Made by a program: the position numbers and the translations under genes. Of a stretch of DNA of 64,000 bases, positions 57,667 through 64,000 are shown piece by piece. The notes beneath the pieces are model-generated. The model saw only the letters and a list, made by a program, of their open reading frames with translations. It ran no database searches and was not told where the DNA came from. This DNA comes from Heterobilharzia americana. Its lineage: Eukaryota; Platyhelminthes; Trematoda; Strigeidida; Schistosomatidae. Numbering within the stretch: the stretch's first letter is position 1; each line of letters begins with the position of its first letter. The stretch lies in the NCBI GenBank assembly GCA_944470555.2, contig OX104130.1, positions 56,453,491 to 56,517,490 on the forward strand, given 5' to 3'.

Positions 57667-57676
57667 TCAAGTGGAA
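57667..57676. repeat. Target-site duplication of PLE (c), right copy
   Basis: Second copy of tcaagtggaa. Confidence 0.85.
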
Positions 57677-57841
57677 CCCGAAGGTGACATGGAGGATATT
57701 GTGTGAAGAAGAAATGAGATCTTCTGGGCTGTCATGGAGCCAGGTCCGAAAGATTGCAGAGAATAGGGGTCACCAGGGACGTGCTACTGCAACCCAGTGT
57801 TCCACTAGGAACCCAAGGGACAAATAATAATAACAAGACCT

Positions 57842-58950
57842 AGCGCTGCAGATTTAAACTTGTCCGAAGAAAATCCCGAGGTAAAATCTGGAACCAACCT
57901 AAGGGTCAGGGAGCCCTCATTGATGTCTGACAGAAGCCCGAAGTCTTCAACCTATACCAGCGGAGGACCTAAGATACTGGTCGCTCGATACACAACAACA
58001 AACCAAGGCATTTACGAAACTGAACTGGCAGATACACACAGAAACAATACGGTGATCCCAAACTACCCTTGAAGCCGTACTGGTAGTGGAAAGGGTACCT
58101 ATACCAAAGTGCTCATGAATAGTGACCCCACCGAAATGGTTCCATTTACTGAGGTAAGCCTCACCAGTAAAGAAACCACATATAGACTTCACAACAACCC
58201 GACCGTGTCGCCAACTAATGAGAAGCACCAATATCTCAACACCTATAACAGAACATAGGTGACGTGCCGTGCGAGGGGGAACTTTGGGCGGCTGTGTGGC
58301 ACTAGCCGGTAAGGAAACAGCCCCCAGCCCATTATCACACCAGTCATATACAATGTCACTTGTGACAGTGGCCAGTCATTGATAAGTAATACATGGCAAG
58401 GTGGAAGTCAGCGTGGACCACAAAACAATAATTTTTGTCCACTACTTCACTGTCAGCTGCAGCCGTGGTCAGACAACTGATGGGGGTGCTGAAGCCGCCT
58501 ACCCCGAACCGCTGGTCTTAACGTCTTAACAGAAAAGATGCAGTCAGCCTTACACACAACCTCCGGACGCCAACTACACACAGAGCTGTCAGCAGGTGTA
58601 AATGCACAACCTCCAGTGAATCCTCCTACTGGTGTCACCGCCCTACAAACTCGTCACGCACAGAAGCAAATTTAACTATCCTCCTTGGGGCAAATACAGG
58701 TACTATAGGCCGCGGTAGCGCTGAGTCAAGCTCTGTGTATGTGGATACGACCTGTACACTAAACACCTCTTCTATTAAAAATGACACCACTTCAGATCAC
58801 TCTGGGGTCAATTTACGATTAGGATATTCTGTTGGCTCTACAACCACAAGTGAGCAGGGCGTACACACGTCTTGTAACGGAAAGTCATCTAGCCATGCTC
58901 ATTCAAGTAAAGAGCGGATGATCCAGGGGCACCCGAGACACATGCAATAA
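57842..58950 (+). other. Unidentified older coding-like sequence, 3' portion
   Basis: The frame interrupted at 52441 resumes here without a shift: from the agcgctg repeat it stays open (LNLSEENPEVKSGTNLRV, GGPKILVARYTTTNQGIYE) to a stop at 58071, then continues in the same frame with GKGTYTKVLMNSDPTEMVPF to 58257. A further frame from about 58600 to 58950 is rich in Ser and Thr (GTIGRGSAESSS). No known domain is recognised. Confidence 0.4.
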
Positions 58951-60640
58951 TGTTAGGGTCGCAGTTATTGTGGGGGAATAAATGATTTGAAAATCCCTCA
59001 TGAGCACCCTTTCTAATAGCACTGACATTTATTTGAATATTTTCGCTTTCATTATGAATATTATCTTTTAATACCAACCGATGCAACATTTTGTCATTTG
59101 CCCAACTTGAGAGAGGTTCATGGCGCTATATGCCGTTAGATGACTGGGTGTTCTCGATTTCGTTGGGTAGCATTGTTTGTTGTTAAAACGTTCAGATCTC
59201 CACACCTTTTCGCCTAGGGATACTGCATTCAGCAACAAAGCCGAAGAGGCGTGTTGCACACACTGGTTTTTCTGTGTGATATGATCGGATTGACTGCCTT
59301 GTGATCCTTGTACTTCGTCACTAAGACTTAAGTTGTCATCTAGGTTTATGGATGCTATACTTATGCATGTTGCTGGTATGGAGCCTGTATTTCTTATGCT
59401 CCATATTATATGCATAAGTTCTTCACTGGTAACTGGGGGAGGTGTAAAGGTCAGTGGAGTTCTAGCTAGCTTGTCACCCTCACAACTCGTTAACTACCCT
59501 CCACTTTTGGTATCCAGCCGTTTTTAGCAAAGCCTGAGGGATCAGTCCGCCACGGAATTTCCGTGTGTGACGCTGACAAGAGGTAAGGTTAGGAGGTATC
59601 TTAACCTTGCTATATGGTGTTGTGGATACCACAATTTTCTGAGAGTCAGAGAGGTGTTTTGCGTTGCACGGCGCGTCAAACCGAAATAGAACAGGACACG
59701 GCAACCTGATTGTTTTTTTTCCTTAGGCGACGAACATTACGAGCTGAGCAAGCCAGGCCACATGCTTGTAAGCGATCGGTCTTGACCCGCTGTAGTGGGT
59801 AACTGTCAGGCGTGTTGAAGACTATTGAGTTGTAAGAGGATTGCATTCGGTTGCTTACCTCACTGGCTGCGCAGTCAACTAGTCTCTCGCGTTTTATTAA
59901 ACTACCAATTGGGGGTCACATTTGGGGTCTAACAAATCTATCAGTAGGAGAAGATATTTCCTCTTACACTGGATATTCCCAACTGCTTTCAAGATTTCCA
60001 GAATATAGGACTTCACTTTATTAACATCGCTGTGGATGTCAGTCATAAGATCGGGTAACTTAAGTGACGGACCGCAGTCGCTGGTGGAACTTTCAACCTT
60101 GGGCGATAGGTCAGATAATTTTAGCATTTTCGCGCCCACATTTCTACGGAGGCTACTAACACTTGTCTTCCTTTTCAGAAAAGCAAGCAAATCTCAAAAG
60201 TATATACAATGCTATAGTGTTGGACAAGTAATTAACGATGTGAATGGTAACAGATATTAGATATTGGTTAACTTCAACAGAGTCGTAAGTTAGTGAATAG
60301 CAATAACTTCTCTTGCTGGCTTTCAAGTATTTTTCGATAAGTGGGTGACACTGTCCAACTTTTGGGTACTTTGAAGTTCAGATAGATCTAGGTGACTTCA
60401 AACTTTGGAGGACAGGTTAAACGCTTCTTCATGTCTTTTAACAGTAACAACCTTGCTGAAGTTAACGTTGTTAGGTCTTCAACCACGGATGCGGGTAGAA
60501 CCAATAGACGGTGGTTGATTGTACGAAGCGTGGTTTCCCAAAACCAGCCCTAAGGGCTTGTCGCCGGCGGAATAAAATGCCAGTCAGTTCCTTTGTCAGG
60601 CACGTTACTGCGAACCAGTCTGTATTTCCATTCTCTCTTG
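58951..60640. other. Unclassified repeat-like DNA
   Basis: Several minus-strand frames (58889-59089, 59068-59415, 59480-59704, 59897-60190) are open for 60-115 codons without motifs I recognise. They may belong to the BEL/Pao element next to them or to the unknown sequence to the left. Confidence 0.3.
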
Positions 60641-60685
60641 GATATACCTTGGAGAAACCTAACTTGAGATTCGTTGACATCTTCT

Positions 60686-61315
60686 CTATGTCGATTTCCT
60701 GTACTGCCTGGCTTCATTCACTTTGAGGCATTGACCGTACAACCTGTGAACGGTCACTGATCCGCTTGGGTGCGAAACTTCCCTATCAAAAACATGCCGT
60801 AATCGGTCGAACAAGGAAATGGTGTTAGAGACGCCGTCAGCAGAAGCTGAGTATTCTGCATAGAAGCCTTCATCAACGACTCCTTTGGTTGCACCATGCT
60901 CTTCGGTACATGAAGTATCTCTTGTCTTCCTCAGTGCACGGTCCACACGGAGAGGCGGCAAGACCACAAAAAATTGATGGACAGTCAACTGACATTCAGT
61001 AGCCTCTTGGTCTATGTTACCACACCTCCCACACAAGAGACTAAATGCTGGTCTGTCATGTTCCGGGATCCTGACTTGCAAGAATGTTTCTTTTACGTCA
61101 GTCGCAGAAGCCATGACCCCAAAGAGACTGATAATTTCTTCATGTCTCTTGAGTAGATAGCTGTTGTCTGCCAATCGTTTCCTTAAACTCCTGAGTATAC
61201 GCCTAGTCATTTCATAACCATCCGATGGACTAGGTCTTCCAAATCGCCAGGGTAACCCAGTCTCAGGATGTCCATCAACTAACCCAGTTACTTCATTGTC
61301 TGTCACATGCAGCAA
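60686..61315 (-). pseudogene. BEL/Pao Pol (reverse transcriptase) remnant
   Basis: The 209-residue frame has NEVTGLVDGHPETGLPWRFG and GYEMTRRILRSLRKRLADN, the BEL/Pao block before the reverse transcriptase. It then jumps to SATDVKETFLQVRIPEHDRP (motif A, normally 'ADIKAMFHQVRVPEHDR'), which implies loss of about 90 residues. QLTVHQFFVV corresponds to 'TVHPFG'. GFYAEYSASADGVSN is the motif C region with the YVDD gone. The enzyme is dead. Confidence 0.75.
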
Positions 61316-61329
61316 AGGGTAACAAATTG

Positions 61330-61790
61330 CGCTGTAATCCTTAAACTTGCATTCAAGTCCGGAATTGCGAAACCTACCTAAGTGTCCCCTCTCTATACAA
61401 CCGTAGCAGATGCCAAGTTCTTTGACTACCGACCTTCATTCGTCGGAGGCAAGTCGCAGCGCACGTAGCCCTACCACCTTTCGAAGATTAGTTCCCTACA
61501 ACAAAATGCAGTGCAACCTTCTGCTAAATTGTGAATCAGAACTCTTCATCTGGCTGCTTTCCAAGTTGCGCTGTATTAACGAGCCGCATCTCAACCGAGC
61601 TACTCTAGCTCTGTCCTCAACAAAGCAAACTAGGTCCTCAAACACAGGTTCCCTTTCAGTGACCGAAATCTTGTCTGCTACGTCAGCCCATTAACCAAGG
61701 TAACCGATTGACAATAGTCTTCAAGTTGGCCGATGAACCGAAGTCTGCAACATAGCTGGTCTATGACAGTGTTATTTGTACGTTTCTAAG
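61330..61790 (-). pseudogene. BEL/Pao Gag C-terminal remnant
   Basis: Across frames it reads NLKTIVNRLPW, ADVADKISVTEREPVFEDLV and FVEDRARVARLRCGSL, followed by a zinc-knuckle-like CYGCIERGHLGRF with the last Cys replaced by Phe. The order fits the C-terminal part of BEL/Pao Gag (the 'VEDRARVA' block). Confidence 0.65.
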
Positions 61791-61932
61791 CTTTACAGAG
61801 AATTACAAACACCCAGGTTATAGTTTTTACGAATGTCCTGAAAGAAGTTGAGCACCGATTCAGGTTGGTTCATTGCATAGGTAAGTTTTTACATAATCCC
61901 GGCGTCTTTGGAAAATCGAAAACAAGATTTTT
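61791..61932. other. Spacer between BEL/Pao remnant and PLE tail
   Basis: No feature recognised. Confidence 0.3.
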
Positions 61933-61978
61933 CTGAACGTTTCGCTGTGTATGCCACGGCTTCTTCAGCAGAATATTT
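61933..61978 (-). repeat. PLE tail hairpin motif
   Basis: On the minus strand CTGAAGAAGCC is followed after about 14 nt by GCGAAACGTTCAG. The ends (CTGAA and TTCAG) can pair. Similar CTGAAGAAG...AAACGTT sequences are at 15303-15262 and, more weakly, at 19160-19095. Confidence 0.45.
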
Positions 61979-62203
61979 GGATTTTTATTTAACATCAGAA
62001 TATATACCGTCAAAACGTACATGTAGAAATTTCCATATTTATGCTATTGGCTAGCTGCTTTGTTGTTCAGACCGATCGTCTCCAGTTAGTCATCATAAAT
62101 TCATAGTCTTTGTCATCTGTCATCAAAGAATGATTCAATAATCAGAGTGCATGCACGCGTATGTGTGTTAACGTTCTATAGAAAATGTGTCACTCGTTGT
62201 TTA

Positions 62204-63235
62204 TCATGTAAAAAATGAAAAACATGTTTGTATATCCGCAACAATAGATACATGTTGTTTTTGGTTTTTTAAATGCAAAGTTAAGTGGTGACCTTTTTCA
62301 AAAAGTTTTTGTCTAATTAGAGTCTGCCATATAGGTGACAAGTCAATACCTTCCTTTCTGTTTAAAGCATCTGTTGATGTTAGAATATGCAAGGCTTCTG
62401 ATGTCAATCTCTGTTTGTGTGTAAGGAAACCCTTCCCTAGTATGTCAACATTGTCAAAATCGATTTTGTGCCCACTTTCAATGGCGTAAGTTGCTGTTGC
62501 TGATCTCTTTTCCAAATTTTTCAGTTCCACTTAATTTTTTGGTGGGTGTTTACTGCATAATCTAGGTTCATTCACTCCAACTTTCAGCTGTCTGTAACTT
62601 TCGCCAACATAGTTGGCGTCGCATTCCGAACATTTAATCTTATACACGCAGTTGTTTTGTGTCATCTTTGGGATCACAACTTTCACTTTGACCAATGTTT
62701 TTTCCAAAGAATTTGAAGGCTCGAAATATACCTTAATACCACACTTTGCACAAACTCTTTGCATTCGTTCTGAAGTACCCTTCCTGTATGGAATTGTCAC
62801 TGTTGACGTCAGGCACTTCTCCTCCCTCTTACTTTTCTTGTCTGTTTCTTTCTTGTCATTCTTCTTAATATTATTGTTCGGAAAATGCCTTGGGCAGTCA
62901 TTCTCTATCAATACGTTTCTTATTTTAGAAATTTCATCTTCTTTACCCTCCGTATCCATCACAATATTTTTAGCCCTATTCAATAAGTTCAAAGCCGCTG
63001 TGGTTTTAACATCCATTGGATGGTCAGACTGGAAGTTCAGATAGTTCCCAGAGTGTGTAGGTTTTCTGTAAATTTTAGTTTTAAATTCTCTCTCTTGTGT
63101 TCTTTGAATTAGACAATCTAGGAAATCAAACGTTCCTGCCGTCAGTTTGGTTTCATTTGCAAATTTTATGAAATTCAACATTGAGTTTAAATGTTGTAAA
63201 AAACTTTCAAGTTCTGTTGTCTTGGTGATCTTCAT
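62204..63235 (-). pseudogene. PLE thumb, linker and GIY-YIG endonuclease
   Basis: Two frames split at 62530/62531. The first starts after motif C and has FDFLDCLIQRTQEREFKTKI, IYRKPTHSGNYLNFQSDHP (an intact YRKPTHS block), a Lys-rich linker, RVCAKCGIKVYFEPSNSLEK and CVYKIKCSECDANYVGESYR (GIY-YIG core with CxxC and YVG). The second has the C-terminal part (IESGHKIDFDNVDILGKGF, RLTSEALHI). Closest in the window to 15906-16319. Confidence 0.8.
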
Positions 63236-63995
63236 ATCTACATCAAAGTTTGGGCTGACAGTGAAAGCTATTTAAAGATCTTTCTTCGAATGTTTTCATA
63301 CATAAACTGGCCACAATCGAGGATACTGGTGAGTCCATCGCAACTCCTTTAGTTTGACGGTATAACTTGTCCCCAAAGGTAAAATATGTTGACTCTAGAC
63401 GCAATCTTAAGTATTTCATGATGTCTCATGATGATAAAGGACATCCATTTGGTATTACTTGATCGTTATCAAGTAAACTTTTTACGATATTAAGTGCATC
63501 AGGTACGGGAATACTGGTATAAAGAGAAATTACGTCAAAACCTACCATAAGTTCTTCTACTCCTATCGTGTTAACCATTGGTTTATTCTTGAATTCTTCC
63601 GAGTTTCTAATATTAGAAGTAAACTCATGTTTCAACGGTTTCAACAATTTTGATGGACAACGTGTTACCTAATTAGCGAAGCCCACGACTGGTCCAAGAG
63701 GGATGTCCATTTTATGTATTTTTGGTCTACCATTAGAATCTTGCGGCTGAATTTGTCTGGGGGGCTAACGAAAACCATGTTGCATTCCCAGTTTTGATTT
63801 TAACTGTCTCAGTAAATTGCATGTTTCGGCTTTCGTTTTGTTGAATGTGCTAGAGATCTTATTTGTTGGTATTGGTTCATATGGACCTGACACAATATGT
63901 TCCAATGCCTTCTTATCACAATCTTCACTTTTCAGCATAACCGTGACATTACCTTCGTTAGCTTTAGTTATCACCATTGATTTGTCCGATTTCAA
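63236..63995 (-). pseudogene. PLE N-terminal and palm region with motif C deleted
   Basis: The frames 63765-63995 (KSDKSMVITKANEGNVTVML, GPYEPI) and 63426-63647 (LMVGFDVISLYTSIPVPDAL, motif A) precede motif B at about 63325 (YRQTKGVAMDSPVSSIVASL, MGS changed to MDS). Where motif C should be (about 63240-63262) there is a short deletion with a frame change and the YVDD codons are missing, so this copy is catalytically dead. Confidence 0.75.
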
Positions 63996-64000
63996 AGCCT

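Larger units (their letters stand above)
52449..57841 (+). mobile_element. RTE-type element copy C, near full span, interrupted by PLE (c)
   Basis: Starts with the leader 'aacctcgcctggctaactag', as copy B does, and runs through endonuclease and reverse transcriptase to 55733. It is interrupted by PLE (c) (55734-57666) and resumes at 57677 with the 3' end (gtgacatggaggatattgtg) and an AAT tail at 57820-57832. Many frame breaks are shared with copies B and D. Flanked by a 7-bp repeat. Confidence 0.85.
60641..61790 (-). mobile_element. BEL/Pao LTR retrotransposon remnant, internally deleted
   Basis: On the minus strand a Gag C-terminal part (61790-61330) is followed almost directly by the N-terminal part of Pol. 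No LTRs, protease, RNase H or integrase were found. BEL/Pao elements are established in schistosomes (Sinbad). Confidence 0.7.
61933..64000 (-). mobile_element. Penelope-like element at the right edge, broken, partial
   Basis: A minus-strand PLE that runs off the window at its 5' end. N-terminal, palm, linker and GIY-YIG regions are present in four frames. The 3' tail carries a hairpin-like motif at 61978-61933. Related to the element at 15262-17850. Confidence 0.8.

Noticed and set aside
1..64000. CRISPR array, bacterial operon or prophage.
   Set aside because: No regularly spaced repeats, no bacterial-type genes or ribosome binding sites. Gene structure, SINEs and retroelements are eukaryotic.

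Overview
The window looks like a repeat-dense stretch of a flatworm genome, most probably a blood fluke (Schistosoma) or a close digenean. The reasons are: AT-rich intergenic DNA; one conserved eukaryotic gene; many degenerate Penelope-like (PLE), RTE-type and other non-LTR retroelements; a BEL/Pao LTR-element remnant; and tRNA-derived SINE-like repeats, one family carrying a hammerhead ribozyme like that of the schistosome Smα repeats. Species cannot be fixed from the sequence alone. I see no bacterial features and no CRISPR array.

Layout. 1-1270: unannotated AT-rich DNA. 1271-3093: degenerate PLE (a) between short inverted repeats. 3094-11350: almost featureless DNA with a microsatellite, a SINE fragment and a tRNA-like repeat. 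11351-14070: PLE (b) with 439-bp inverted arms. 14523-14683: a possible orphan exon. 15200-17900: a longer PLE on the minus strand. 20600-26360: a PLE fragment, two half RTE elements in opposite orientation, and three SINE copies. 26600-30740: SINE, then a long minus-strand non-LTR element (L1). 33600-35100: second copy of that LINE family (L2), opposite orientation, sharing a nearly identical 1.23-kb tract with L1. 35235-36562: RTE copy D. 37639-41577: the only confident host gene, an intact single-exon exportin-6 on the minus strand. 42590-43625: one tRNA-derived SINE and two head-to-head hammerhead SINEs. 43930-44880: another PLE. 45900-49480: LINE copies L3 and L4. 50850-52448 and 57842-58950: pieces of an unidentified older coding sequence split by RTE copy C (52449-57841), which is itself split by PLE (c) (55734-57666). 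60680-61790: BEL/Pao remnant. 61930-64000: PLE running off the window.

Apart from exportin-6 (nuclear export of profilin-actin in animals), nearly all recognisable coding sequence is broken reverse transcriptase and endonuclease sequence. The most interesting signal is structural. PLEs (b) and (c), and less clearly (a), are 5'-truncated copies whose 5' break is joined to an inverted copy of their own 3' untranslated region. In (b) and (c) the arms are almost identical (1 and 2 mismatches by eye), flanked by 9-10 bp target-site duplications, and the 3' arm extends about 25 nt beyond the inverted copy. Other notable signals are a conversion-like tract between inverted LINE copies, an RTE apparently split by an inversion, and the nested insertions that interrupt an otherwise open reading frame. 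All alignments were done by eye.
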